A stretch of DNA of 64,000 nt from a virus: IMG/VR virus record IMGVR_UViG_3300043411_001639, positions 62,001 to 126,000 of that record; one strand, 5' to 3'. A program made the translations under genes and the position numbers. The stretch's first letter is position 1, and the number at the start of each line of letters is the position of its first letter. Positions 8,535 through 17,545 of this stretch are shown here, in pieces. The notes beneath the pieces were generated by a model, which saw nothing but the letters and a program-made list of their open reading frames with translations, was not told the origin of the DNA and searched no databases.

Positions 8535-8579
8535 TAGGAATCTCATTTACACCTTATACAATAGGTTAGTGTAATCCTA
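8535..8579 (+). promoter_or_regulatory. Two-part inverted repeat in primase leader
   Basis: The 89-bp gap before the primase fusion holds an inner stem TTACAC (8547-8552)/GTGTAA (8569-8574) and an outer stem TAGGA (8535-8539)/TCCTA (8575-8579). A 7-base bulge lies on the left arm. The loop contains TTATACAAT, which could be a -10 element. A strong purine-rich ribosome-binding site (8588-8602) follows. It could be a leader structure or an operator over a promoter. Confidence 0.4.
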
Positions 8580-8603
8580 TTCATATAGGGAGAGGAAGAG
8601 GGC

Positions 8604-10793
8604 ATGTTCTTAGAGATCTTAAAGAAGCATATTACTGATCATGGATTATACTGTTTGCCATTGGAAGGTACATTAGAAGGTGCTTGTAGTTGTGGGTCTA
8701 AAACCTGTACAAGCAGAGGAAAGCATCCTACAAAGCGTTTTTTCTGGAGTTATTCATCAAGAAATGAAAAACAGAAAGTAACTGGATGGTTTGATAACTG
8801 TCCTAATCCACACAATATTGGGGTTTTAACAGGAAGGAAATCAAAGATCAATGGAAAATATCTAGTTGTAATTGACATTGATTATGCATGTCCAGAATTA
8901 GTAGAAAAACTACCGCCAACATTTTCTTATAAAACAGGGAAACCAGACGGTATACATCTTTGGTTCTGGAGTGATAAAAGAATTAGCAACTCAGTAGGAC
9001 TGTTAGCACCAAAAGTTGATATCAGAGGTGAAAATGGCTATGTTGTTGTTCCTCCAAGTAGGCATCAAACAGGAAACATCTACACAGTTTTAAATGACTT
9101 AGAAATAGCAGACTTGCCTGTTTGGGTATCTGAAATACTTGAAACTAATAGAAAATCTATCAAACGTGATTCCAAAGAACAGAAAACTGTTAAATCAAAG
9201 GCTAATAAATCAAAACTACCATATGAAAACTGGACAGTTCTTGATGTTGATCAGATTGAAGAAAAACTAGAACTAGGAGAATTAATCCCAGTTGGGCAAA
9301 GAAACAACATTGTTTTTAAGTTGTTGACTGCTAAAAAAATATCAGGTGTAGAAGACGAACAACTTATAGAATATGCAATAGGAATAGCTTCAAGAGTTGA
9401 AGATCCAGAATCATATTCAGAACAAGAACTTCATGCGTCCATAAGATCTGTTGGTAAAATAACGACATACAAAAAAGACATTACTAAATTCAATGAAAAC
9501 TATGTTAAGTTTATTAAAAATACTTTTTATACTCAGAAACAACTTGATGTAGAGTTATACACAAAAACTCTAGATGATTCAGACAATGAATTTTTTGGTC
9601 TACTAACCCCAGAACAAGATAAGAAGAAGTTTGTTCTGTTAAAAGATTTGATGGAACTAAGATTAAACTGGTTGAAACAAGTTAAAGGATTAGAGCATGT
9701 TTCAAAATATGGAACAAATAGTTTCGCAGAAAAACTAATATTACTTGAGTTTAACAAACACAGAACAAGTAAGAACTGTTTTTGGAATGTAAATTTTGAG
9801 AAAGTAACTGAACAATTAAACCACATCATGCAAACAACATCTCAAACCACTAACAATATGTTCAAAGGAACTCCAGTAGAAGTTTATGTTCTCCCTTCTG
9901 TGACAACTATTTTTGTTACAGATTTCTTTAAAGAAGAAGTATCAGGAGGAGCGGAATTAACAACACAAGCTATTATAGATGTTTGTCCAACGGAACAAAA
10001 AAACTCTATAGCTAAAATTCATTCAGTTTCACTAACACCAAAAATGTTAACTAACTTATCAAAAAGACTGATAAAACCAACTTTGGTTTTCTGCAACTTT
10101 AGTCAAGTAGATGGGGATGTACTAAAGCATCTTGCTGAAACAAAGTGTTTAAACTATGTTGTAGTTGAATATGATTTAAAATACTGCGCCTATAGATCAG
10201 AACAACTTCATTTTCTTCAAACAAACGGAGCAGGTTGTGACTGCAAAGAAACTCAACACGGTAAAACAATGGCTAAGTTTTATTCTTCAGCTTCACATGT
10301 TTTTTGGATGGCTGAGAAACAGATAGAACTGTATGAAACTAAACTAGGGATAAAATTAAAAAACAAATCAACAGTTCTTAGTAGTTGTTTTACTGATGAA
10401 CAACTAGATCTGTTACTAACCCTTGGTAAAACCTATCTTAAAGAAAACAAACTAGCAGTCCTTGGTTCTGGAAGTTGGATCAAGGGAATAAAAGAGTCTG
10501 AAGCATGGTGTAAGGTACACAACAAATCCTATGCAACAATCCCGGCACTTGATTATTTTAGTTTTATTAAAAAACTTGCAGGGTTTAAAGGATTGGTATT
10601 CAAACCTCTTGACTATGACACTTGTCCAAGGCTAGTAATTGAAGCAAAGATCTTAGGTCTTGACTTATATCTTAACAACAATGTACTCCATAAAAATGAA
10701 AGTTGGTTTCAAAAGACACCTGAAGAGATAGTATTATATCTAAAAAACAATAAAATTATGTTTTGGAATTACTTGTTGGACAAACAGTGCTAA
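8604..10793 (+). CDS. Primase-polymerase (AEP) fused to glycosyltransferase-like domain
   Basis: Residues 1-185 form a bifunctional primase/polymerase domain. They contain a CSCG...GKHP entry motif, NIGVLTG, the metal pair D91-I-D93, H118 (HLWFW) and D139 in VDIRGENGYVVVPPS. A helical PriCT-like linker follows (about 210-300). From about residue 430 the chain changes to a GT-B/GT4-type pattern: VFVTDFF, SGGAELTTQAI (447-457), WIKG (625-628) and DTCPRLVIEAKILG (672-685). The last keeps an acidic-x7-Glu arrangement (D672, E680). It is one uninterrupted frame with a strong ribosome-binding site. A helicase domain, often found in this position, is absent. The target of the sugar-transfer domain is unknown. 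Confidence 0.8.
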   Translation: MFLEILKKHITDHGLYCLPLEGTLEGACSCGSKTCTSRGKHPTKRFFWSYSSRNEKQKVTGWFDNCPNPHNIGVLTGRKSKINGKYLVVIDIDYACPELVEKLPPTFSYKTGKPDGIHLWFWSDKRISNSVGLLAPKVDIRGENGYVVVPPSRHQTGNIYTVLNDLEIADLPVWVSEILETNRKSIKRDSKEQKTVKSKANKSKLPYENWTVLDVDQIEEKLELGELIPVGQRNNIVFKLLTAKKISGVEDEQLIEYAIGIASRVEDPESYSEQELHASIRSVGKITTYKKDITKFNENYVKFIKNTFYTQKQLDVELYTKTLDDSDNEFFGLLTPEQDKKKFVLLKDLMELRLNWLKQVKGLEHVSKYGTNSFAEKLILLEFNKHRTSKNCFWNVNFEKVTEQLNHIMQTTSQTTNNMFKGTPVEVYVLPSVTTIFVTDFFKEEVSGGAELTTQAIIDVCPTEQKNSIAKIHSVSLTPKMLTNLSKRLIKPTLVFCNFSQVDGDVLKHLAETKCLNYVVVEYDLKYCAYRSEQLHFLQTNGAGCDCKETQHGKTMAKFYSSASHVFWMAEKQIELYETKLGIKLKNKSTVLSSCFTDEQLDLLLTLGKTYLKENKLAVLGSGSWIKGIKESEAWCKVHNKSYATIPALDYFSFIKKLAGFKGLVFKPLDYDTCPRLVIEAKILGLDLYLNNNVLHKNESWFQKTPEEIVLYLKNNKIMFWNYLLDKQC

Positions 10794-10803
10794 ACTCACT
10801 GGT

Positions 10804-11667
10804 ATGAGTGAAATTGTAATCGTAGATACTAAAGTTCATCTACCTGTTCTTAGTTCAATTCCAGAAGAAGAAATGAAAAAACATGTTAGTTATTCAGAAC
10901 TGGCTGTTTGGGCAGGTTGTAACTTCAGACACAAGTTGAAATATGTTGACAAAATATCTCTTGATAAACCATCAGAACATACTTTGTTTGGACATGCAGG
11001 ACATGATATATTACAAGAGTATTTAAAAACTAGAGAGATTAAAGATCTAGATAAAGCAGTTGAAGCATTAACATTAAAATTTGCTGAAAACAACATAGTT
11101 GTAAAACAATCGGAATTCCAAGATACTCTTAAGCCTATCATGGAAGAAATACCTTCCTTCTTGGAAGAACATTTTAAAGACTGGACATTTGTTAGTTCAG
11201 AAGAACAGTTGTTTGAAACTATCAGTGGTACTACAAATGAAAGATCATTTAAAGGATTCGTTGACGGAATCATTCGTGTACCAAAATCATCTAGATTAAA
11301 AACAGGTAAATCAGATGAGTATGAGTATCATATTATTGACTGGAAATTTTGTGGATGGGGTTGGGATTTTAAAAAGAAAACAGATCCAATAAAAATCATG
11401 CAGTTGAGTTTATATAAACATTTTGTTGCACAAAAAATGAACATTGATCCAAAAGAAATAAGATGTGGTTTTGTTTTGCTAAAAAGACTACCAAAAAAAG
11501 GTGGTTCAAGATGTGAACTAGTTCCAATTAGTGTTGGTCCCAAAACAACCGAGTTTGCTTTAACTACACTTAAAACGATGTTGTTTTATGGTAAAAAAGG
11601 ACTATATCCAAAGAACAAAAACAACTGTTTGTATTGTGAATATAAAAACACTACTCACTGTCCTTGA
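10804..11667 (+). CDS. RecB/Cas4-like PD-(D/E)XK nuclease with Fe-S cysteines
   Basis: The 287-residue protein has the order expected for a Cas4/AddB-type nuclease: VSYSELAVWAGCNF with C39, the GHAGH histidines (64, 67), GFVDG (D154) and the catalytic IIDWK (D179, K181). A C-terminal CLYCEYKNTTHC carries C275, C278 and C286. With C39 these can hold a 4Fe-4S cluster. Such enzymes trim or resect DNA ends. It starts 10 bases after the primase fusion, so a shared replication or recombination role is likely. Confidence 0.85.
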   Translation: MSEIVIVDTKVHLPVLSSIPEEEMKKHVSYSELAVWAGCNFRHKLKYVDKISLDKPSEHTLFGHAGHDILQEYLKTREIKDLDKAVEALTLKFAENNIVVKQSEFQDTLKPIMEEIPSFLEEHFKDWTFVSSEEQLFETISGTTNERSFKGFVDGIIRVPKSSRLKTGKSDEYEYHIIDWKFCGWGWDFKKKTDPIKIMQLSLYKHFVAQKMNIDPKEIRCGFVLLKRLPKKGGSRCELVPISVGPKTTEFALTTLKTMLFYGKKGLYPKNKNNCLYCEYKNTTHCP

Positions 11668-11679
11668 AAGAAAACTACT

Positions 11680-12696
11680 ATGTTGATATCTTCTTATACT
11701 ACTTCAAGAAATGCAATAGAACTAAACTATCCTATCAGAGAATCTGTTAAATCATTATTAGGATTTTCCGACGAGGTAATAGTGTTTGATACTTCAGGAA
11801 CAACTCATACAGTTGATGAATTAACCAAATGTTTTAAACTAGAACCCAAAGTTAAAATCGTACATGAACCTTGGGATTGGACAGTTAAAAATTTTGGTGT
11901 TTTAGACGGTCAATCAAAAGCACAAGCTAGAAATTTGTGTAAAGGTCATATTCTATGGCAGAATGATAGTGATGAAATTGTTCATGAACAACATCAAAGT
12001 TTTATCAGACCTTTAATTGAAAGTTATAAAAACTGGGATAGCTATAGTTTGATAGGATTACCTGTTGTTGAGTTTTGGGGTTCTAGTGGGAAAGCTAGAA
12101 TTGATATAAATCCTTGGAAATGGAGAATTTCAATAAATGACAAAAAAATTACTCACGGTATTCCCGGTAGATATAGATTTTATGACAAAGATGGCTTGTT
12201 ATTTGCCAAACCCGGAACAGATGGTTGTGATTATATATACTCTGACTCACTAGTTCCTGTTCCTTGTGACTTGTCTGTTATGCATTATACAGATAGAGTG
12301 TTTGGTTTACAACAAGCTGCTATAACAAATGAAAAAGCTGCACACTTGTATGAAGGTTGGTTTAATATTATGTTGGCTGATACTCCAGGTGTGTTCCATT
12401 ATAGTTGGTGGAATATTGAAAGAAAAATAAAACACTATAGAGAGTTTTGGACTAAGTTCTGGCCGTCACTTTATAATGAATCAGTTGACGAAAGACAAAA
12501 TCCATTTTTCCCTGGAATGTTGTGGTCAGAAGTTTCTGATCAACAAATAAAACAAAAAGCACAAGAGTTAGAACAAGGTACAGGTGGTTGGATATTTCAT
12601 AAACCTTGGGATGGTACCAAACATTGTTCTATTAAACAAGTTAATATGGAACATCCAAAGTTTATCAAAGACTGGATAAGAACTATCAATGCTTAA
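11680..12696 (+). CDS. Glycosyltransferase, GT-A (GT2-like)
   Basis: The N-terminus ISSYTTSRNAIELNYPIRES and the following EVIVFDTSGTT match the nucleotide-binding start of GT2-like enzymes that begin synthesis or extend core glycans. The acidic motif WQNDSDE near residue 90 is the likely metal/nucleotide-sugar site. The C-terminal half contains many Trp residues and is probably the acceptor domain. It is the first gene of a chain of overlapping glycan genes. Donor and acceptor cannot be read from the sequence. Confidence 0.8.
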   Translation: MLISSYTTSRNAIELNYPIRESVKSLLGFSDEVIVFDTSGTTHTVDELTKCFKLEPKVKIVHEPWDWTVKNFGVLDGQSKAQARNLCKGHILWQNDSDEIVHEQHQSFIRPLIESYKNWDSYSLIGLPVVEFWGSSGKARIDINPWKWRISINDKKITHGIPGRYRFYDKDGLLFAKPGTDGCDYIYSDSLVPVPCDLSVMHYTDRVFGLQQAAITNEKAAHLYEGWFNIMLADTPGVFHYSWWNIERKIKHYREFWTKFWPSLYNESVDERQNPFFPGMLWSEVSDQQIKQKAQELEQGTGGWIFHKPWDGTKHCSIKQVNMEHPKFIKDWIRTINA

Positions 12697-13585
12697 TACT
12701 ATCATATTCTCAAAAGATAGAGCTTGTCAACTTGAAGCTTTGTTAAGAACTTGGACAAATAATGTAACAGGAGTAGGAAATCTTGGTAAAACTCACATTA
12801 TCTGGAAAGCTTCAACTCCTGATTTTGAATTGGGATATCAAAAACTAATAGATTTATATCCTTGTTCAAAGCAGTTTAATTTTCTTAAAGAAGAATCATT
12901 TTCAGAACAAGTTTGTGAGTTGTTAGAAACATGTAACACAGCAACAGATCTTGTTATGTTTCTTGTTGATGATATCATGTTTAAAGAACCTTGGTGGCTA
13001 GACAAAGAACTAGAAGATCTATTAGTGATGAGTAAAGAAATATTTTGTTTATCACTCAGACTATCAGAACATATCAATTACTGTTATCCTACTTCATCAA
13101 TAGTTACCAAACCCTCCAGTTATACAGTATTGATAAATGGTTATTCTTGTGGTAATTTAGCTGAATTTGAATGGAAACATGGAGAAGGTGATTGGGGCTA
13201 TCCAATGTCACTAGATGGTCATGTGTTCAGAGCTAGTTTCATTAGACCAATAGTTTTTAAACTAAGAAAGTATTTTAACAATCCAAACTCACTTGAAAGT
13301 GTTCTATCAGAAACCTGTAACAGAGGAGTCTTTGATTATCTTCCTAAAATGTTATGTTATCATTTCAACAGTAAAATCATAAATATCCCAGCTAATAGAG
13401 TTCAAACCACTTGTCTTAACAAACACAATGACAACCTAACTCCAGAAGAACTTAACAAGTTGTTTGTAGAACTAAATCAAGTTGTTGATACTGACAAATT
13501 TTTTAAAATTAAAAACAACAGTCCTCACATGAACCTACCACTGGTATTACATGATGATCCCAGATCGGATATTATGTACCAATGA
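12689..13585 (+). CDS. Glycosyltransferase-like protein (GT-A)
   Basis: The start NTIIFSKDRACQLEALLRTW and the central MFLVDDIMF (acidic pair near residue 93) mark a GT-A glycosyltransferase-like protein of 298 residues. This phage- and virus-associated group has no assigned sugar. The gene overlaps the preceding one by eight bases and the next by four (ATGA), so the three are translationally coupled. Confidence 0.7.
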   Translation: MLNTIIFSKDRACQLEALLRTWTNNVTGVGNLGKTHIIWKASTPDFELGYQKLIDLYPCSKQFNFLKEESFSEQVCELLETCNTATDLVMFLVDDIMFKEPWWLDKELEDLLVMSKEIFCLSLRLSEHINYCYPTSSIVTKPSSYTVLINGYSCGNLAEFEWKHGEGDWGYPMSLDGHVFRASFIRPIVFKLRKYFNNPNSLESVLSETCNRGVFDYLPKMLCYHFNSKIINIPANRVQTTCLNKHNDNLTPEELNKLFVELNQVVDTDKFFKIKNNSPHMNLPLVLHDDPRSDIMYQ

Positions 13586-14568
13586 ATGTTTTAGTGGTAG
13601 GAGGTGCAGGGTTTATAGGTTCTCACTTGGTTGAAGAGTTGTTGGAAACCCATTCAAACAGAGATCAACATCATGTATCAATAGTTGATGATCTTTCAAC
13701 AGGTTCTTTAAAGAATATTGAACATTTAAATTATTTTTCAAAATATAATATTGATCATAATAAAAACTATTCAAACTGTACTTTGCATAAAGAAAAAATC
13801 AATGATTATATTAAAGATCGTCCTAATGCTAAGTTTGACTATGTGTTTAGTCTGGCAGCCCAAACCAGTGTACCAGAAACAGTAGAAGATCCTGTAGGTT
13901 CAAACCATAAGAACGTTACAGAAACACTTGAGTTTGTTGATTGGGTTTTTACTAAATGTAAACCGAAGAAGTTTATCTGGTTTAGTTCAAGTGCTGTGTA
14001 TGGTAACAACATGTCTGTTAAAGAAAATCAACCATTCAAAAACAGCACTGTTAGTCCATATGCAATACAGAAAAAACTAATAGAGGATTACATAGAGTTT
14101 TATAGTAATAAACACAGAATACAATCCTTAGTTTTTAGACCTTTTAACGTGTTTGGAACAAGACAAAATCCTGATGGAAAATATCCAAACTTAATCTCTA
14201 GTTGGGGTAAAGCACTAGCAACTAATCAACCATTAATCATTTATGGGTCTGGAGAACAAAAAAGAGATTTTGTTTCTGTCAAACAACTAGTAAAAAAGGT
14301 TTTATCAGATGTTTCAGTCACTGATTATCCAACTTTTATTGTCAAAGATATTGGAACAGGATTTAATTTTAGTGTAAATGAGATTTTATCTTTAGTAAGA
14401 AGTGAAATTGATTCTTGCCTTTTAGTAAAGTTTTTTCCTGAAAGACTTGGAGAAGTTAAAGAAACTTTGTCTGCAACAAAACTAGATCATTCTTCAAACA
14501 AACTTAAAATATGTAAAGAGATAGTTGATACTCTAGAATGGTATATGGTAAACTATGCAGTTTCATGA
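13582..14568 (+). CDS. NAD-dependent epimerase/dehydratase (extended SDR)
   Basis: Residues 7-13 carry the NAD motif GGAGFIG. The catalytic set is SSSAVYG (about 135-141) and Y160-x3-K164 (SPYAIQKK). RPFNVFGTRQNP is the substrate-loop signature of UDP-hexose 4-epimerases and related dehydratases. The length (328) is usual. It probably makes an activated sugar for the adjacent transferases. Epimerase and dehydratase activity cannot be told apart here. Confidence 0.88.
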   Translation: MNVLVVGGAGFIGSHLVEELLETHSNRDQHHVSIVDDLSTGSLKNIEHLNYFSKYNIDHNKNYSNCTLHKEKINDYIKDRPNAKFDYVFSLAAQTSVPETVEDPVGSNHKNVTETLEFVDWVFTKCKPKKFIWFSSSAVYGNNMSVKENQPFKNSTVSPYAIQKKLIEDYIEFYSNKHRIQSLVFRPFNVFGTRQNPDGKYPNLISSWGKALATNQPLIIYGSGEQKRDFVSVKQLVKKVLSDVSVTDYPTFIVKDIGTGFNFSVNEILSLVRSEIDSCLLVKFFPERLGEVKETLSATKLDHSSNKLKICKEIVDTLEWYMVNYAVS

Positions 14569-15307
14569 AAAATTAGGGGTTTTAATTCCCGTACATAACG
14601 CAGAAGAAACAATAGTAAGAAGTCTTCGCTCCGTAGTTGATGCTTGTAAATTATCAAAGGTTGAAACCAAGATAGTAGTTGTTTTAAACGGCTGTACAGA
14701 TAACACTCTTATAGAGGTAATGAATTTTAGTGAATCTCAAACAAAAGATTCAAACATTGTTATTGAAGAAACATTTTCTGAAAAAGGTCTTGTTCCTGCT
14801 TTAAACAAGGGATTACAATCTCTAATTAACAAGGGTTGTTCATTAATAGCAAGACAAGACGCAGATGATAGTTGGCATAAAAACAAAATAGTTAAACAAC
14901 TAGCTTATCTTCAAGAACATAAAACTGTAGATATTTTAGGTACACAGATCAACTTAGTAACACCTGGAACATGGGAAACATTGGAAAGAACTCATAACCC
15001 AACAACTCATGTAAACATAAAAGAATGGTTACTAAGAGGACATAATCCTATAGCTCATCCTTCTGTTGTGTTTAGAACATCAATTTTGAATAAACTTGGT
15101 GGTTATCAAGACTTGTTTCCAATGGCAGAAGATCTATGGTTATGGAGCAGTGCTGTTATAGCAGGATATAATCTTGCTAATCTTCCAGATGTTCTTGTTG
15201 ATTATACCAGTGTTCACAATCCAAACTATAATCCAAAGTCACCAAAGGTATTGGCAAATTGTTTGGGGAATATATTAGGAGCTCATTTGAATGAATCACA
15301 ACAATAA
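14555..15307 (+). CDS. Glycosyltransferase family 2
   Basis: The 250-residue protein has the GT2 start GVLIPVHNAEETIVRSLRS, then VVVLNGCTDNT and a metal-binding RQDADDSW (near residue 107). The later PMAEDLWLW matches the ED base region of inverting GT2 enzymes. It overlaps both neighbours by 14-17 bases, in keeping with tight coupling along the island. Confidence 0.88.
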   Translation: MQFHEKLGVLIPVHNAEETIVRSLRSVVDACKLSKVETKIVVVLNGCTDNTLIEVMNFSESQTKDSNIVIEETFSEKGLVPALNKGLQSLINKGCSLIARQDADDSWHKNKIVKQLAYLQEHKTVDILGTQINLVTPGTWETLERTHNPTTHVNIKEWLLRGHNPIAHPSVVFRTSILNKLGGYQDLFPMAEDLWLWSSAVIAGYNLANLPDVLVDYTSVHNPNYNPKSPKVLANCLGNILGAHLNESQQ

Positions 15308-16040
15308 ACGAATTGCCTTGATGTTGATTGCTACGAACAAATATACCGACTTTGTTAAACCATTACTAAAATCAGTTGATAAATGGTTTTTAACAGATCA
15401 TAAAGTTGATGTGTATTTGTTTACAAACTTAGTTGATGAAAAAAGAGTGATTGACCTATTAGAAGAATATAGACCTATCAACAGAGTATCATTAGCGGTT
15501 AGAGAAATAGAGCATCAACCTTGGCCTATGATGACTTTATTGAGATACAACATGTTTAAGTCAATAGAACAAGAACTAGAAGGAAACTATGACTATATTT
15601 TCTACTCAGACGTAGATATGTTATTTGTTGATAAAGTTGGTGATGAGGTACTAGGTACAGGATTAACTGCTACTGTTCATCCTGGGTTTTACAACAAACC
15701 AAGAGAACAGTTTACCTATGAAACTAATCCTCTCAGTTACGCCTATATCCAACCAGACCAAGGAAGATTTTATTTTGCTGGAGGGTTTCAAGGTGGAACT
15801 ACTGAGTCATTTTTAACAGCTATCAGAGAATGTTCTAGTGGTGTTACTGCTGATCTTTCAAATAGAATCATAGCTGTTTGGCAAGATGAGTCACACTGGA
15901 ACAGATACCTTAGTGACTATAAAGGAAAATTAACTAAGTTGTCTCCTAGCTACTGTTTTCCTGAATCTTGGAATCATCTACCATTCCAAAGAAAACTGCT
16001 AGCACTAGACAAAGACCATAAAGAATTTAGGAAAGAATAA
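15291..16040 (+). CDS. GT6 family glycosyltransferase (ABO/alpha-1,3-galactosyltransferase-like)
   Basis: The 249-residue protein carries the GT6 signatures in order: YSDVDMLF with DVD at 107-109, TVHPGFY (130-132), FYFAGGFQGG (162-169), DESHWNRY (199-206) and LSPSYCFPESW. GT6 enzymes are retaining transferases that add Gal or GalNAc in alpha-1,3 linkage to a galactosyl acceptor. Vertebrate forms use DXD for metal, whereas most bacterial forms have NXN. This one has DXD, as reported for a GT6 of cyanophage P-SSM2. No membrane anchor is present. Confidence 0.9.
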   Translation: MNHNNKRIALMLIATNKYTDFVKPLLKSVDKWFLTDHKVDVYLFTNLVDEKRVIDLLEEYRPINRVSLAVREIEHQPWPMMTLLRYNMFKSIEQELEGNYDYIFYSDVDMLFVDKVGDEVLGTGLTATVHPGFYNKPREQFTYETNPLSYAYIQPDQGRFYFAGGFQGGTTESFLTAIRECSSGVTADLSNRIIAVWQDESHWNRYLSDYKGKLTKLSPSYCFPESWNHLPFQRKLLALDKDHKEFRKE

Positions 16041-16044
16041 TACA

Positions 16045-16668
16045 ATGGGATTTTACGATCAAACAGTTGAGTTAAAACAACTTAACACAGACAGAGTTGA
16101 ATGGTTTATAAGTTTGTGTAAAGATAAAAAAGTATTACATGTGGGCTGTGTAGATTGGCCTGTGTTTAATCCTGAGAGTAATTTACACATGACTCTTAGT
16201 AAACACACAAAGGAACTTGTAGGAGTTGATACAAACGTAGAAGGATTACAAGATTTACATGCATTTTGTGGTGGGAGATATCTAACAGAGTTAACGACTC
16301 TAGGTAAAGAGCAATTTGATGTTGTTCTAGTTCCAGAAACCATAGAACATGTTTTGAATGCTGGAGATTTCATGAAACAACTTATGTTGTTCTGTAAGTT
16401 TAAAACACTTGTCATCACAGCACCAAATGCTATGATGACTGAACCTTCTAAAGTATGGAACGATAGCAAGTATGACAAACTAGCTTCGGGTAAATGTCTG
16501 TTTACTGAGGTTGTACATCCAGATCATAAGTGTTGGTATAGTCCTTATACACTAATGAATCTCGTAAAAACTTGTTGTGGTGAACACTGGGAAATAGAAG
16601 AAGTAGGAACTCTCTGTAATACTTCAATGGTTTATGTAAAGGTAAAACAACGTGATGAAGAGTGGTAA
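16045..16668 (+). CDS. SAM-dependent methyltransferase-like protein (class I)
   Basis: The 207-residue protein has a Rossmann methyltransferase pattern: KKVLHVGCVDWP as motif I, ELVGVDTN as motif II and FDVVLVPETIEHV as motif IV/post-I. The Gly pattern of motif I is modified (HVGCVD instead of DxGxGxG). It is four bases downstream of the GT6 gene, so methylation of the glycan is a plausible role. The substrate is unknown. Confidence 0.7.
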   Translation: MGFYDQTVELKQLNTDRVEWFISLCKDKKVLHVGCVDWPVFNPESNLHMTLSKHTKELVGVDTNVEGLQDLHAFCGGRYLTELTTLGKEQFDVVLVPETIEHVLNAGDFMKQLMLFCKFKTLVITAPNAMMTEPSKVWNDSKYDKLASGKCLFTEVVHPDHKCWYSPYTLMNLVKTCCGEHWEIEEVGTLCNTSMVYVKVKQRDEEW

Positions 16669-17545
16669 CAGACCAATAAAAATACTTGTTCTTGGATCAA
16701 CGGGTATGGCAGGACATACTGTGTTCAAATATCTTAGTGAAAATCCATTGTTTGAAGTCTATGGTTATAAAAGATTTAATATTGCGGGTTATGTTGCTAT
16801 GGGTGATGGTATTCAAAAAACAATAGAAAATGTTACCTTCAATTTATACCAAATAGAACCTGATTATGTTATCAACTGTATAGGACTTATTAAACAACGT
16901 GAAGGAACTAAGCTAGTAGATCATTTAGAAACTAATGGTATGTTTCCTGTTTGGTTATCATCAACATTCCCAAGAGTCAAGATCATACACTTAAGTTCTG
17001 ATTGTGTGTTCTCAGGAACCTTACCAGTTGGTTCAGCCTATAAGACACATGATTTTACTGATGCTTGTGACAACTATGGAATATCAAAAGCAATGGGTGA
17101 GAACTGTTGGAAACTAGGAGCTATGGTTCTTAGAACTTCAATCATAGGAATTGAGGAACAGAACAACAAAGGATTGGTTGAGTGGGTATTGAGAGAAAAT
17201 AAAGAAGTTCTTGATGGGTATACCAATCATTTATGGAATGGAGTATTAACAACTGAGTTAGCAAGAAAAATAGAACAGATTATAACTGAGGATAGGTTTG
17301 TTCCAGAACTATATCAACTAGGTTCACCAGAACTTGTATCAAAATATCGGTTAGTTGAAATGATAACAGCAATGTTATCTGATTTTGAAAAAACACAGTT
17401 CAAAAAAACCGTTAAACCAGTTTCAAAGCATTTTCCTATAAACAGAGTTCTGAAATCTGATTTCTCTGATGTAAAACCATTGTTTGAACAGTTTCTAGAT
17501 CACAAAAACTTCATGTTAAAACACAATATGGACAAGAGACCATGA
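16655..17545 (+). CDS. RmlD-like sugar-nucleotide reductase (SDR)
   Basis: The frame starts at ATG 16655 (GTG 16652 is an alternative). IKILVLGSTGMAGHTVF is the NAD(P)-binding start. HLSSDCVFSG and YGISKAMGEN give the Ser and Tyr-x3-Lys catalytic residues in the pattern of dTDP-4-dehydrorhamnose reductases and of FnlB/WbjC-type reductases. Together with the CapD/FnlA-like dehydratase 0.8 kb downstream, it could complete a deoxysugar such as a FucNAc- or rhamnose-type donor. That pairing is inference. Confidence 0.82.
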   Translation: MKSGNRPIKILVLGSTGMAGHTVFKYLSENPLFEVYGYKRFNIAGYVAMGDGIQKTIENVTFNLYQIEPDYVINCIGLIKQREGTKLVDHLETNGMFPVWLSSTFPRVKIIHLSSDCVFSGTLPVGSAYKTHDFTDACDNYGISKAMGENCWKLGAMVLRTSIIGIEEQNNKGLVEWVLRENKEVLDGYTNHLWNGVLTTELARKIEQIITEDRFVPELYQLGSPELVSKYRLVEMITAMLSDFEKTQFKKTVKPVSKHFPINRVLKSDFSDVKPLFEQFLDHKNFMLKHNMDKRP

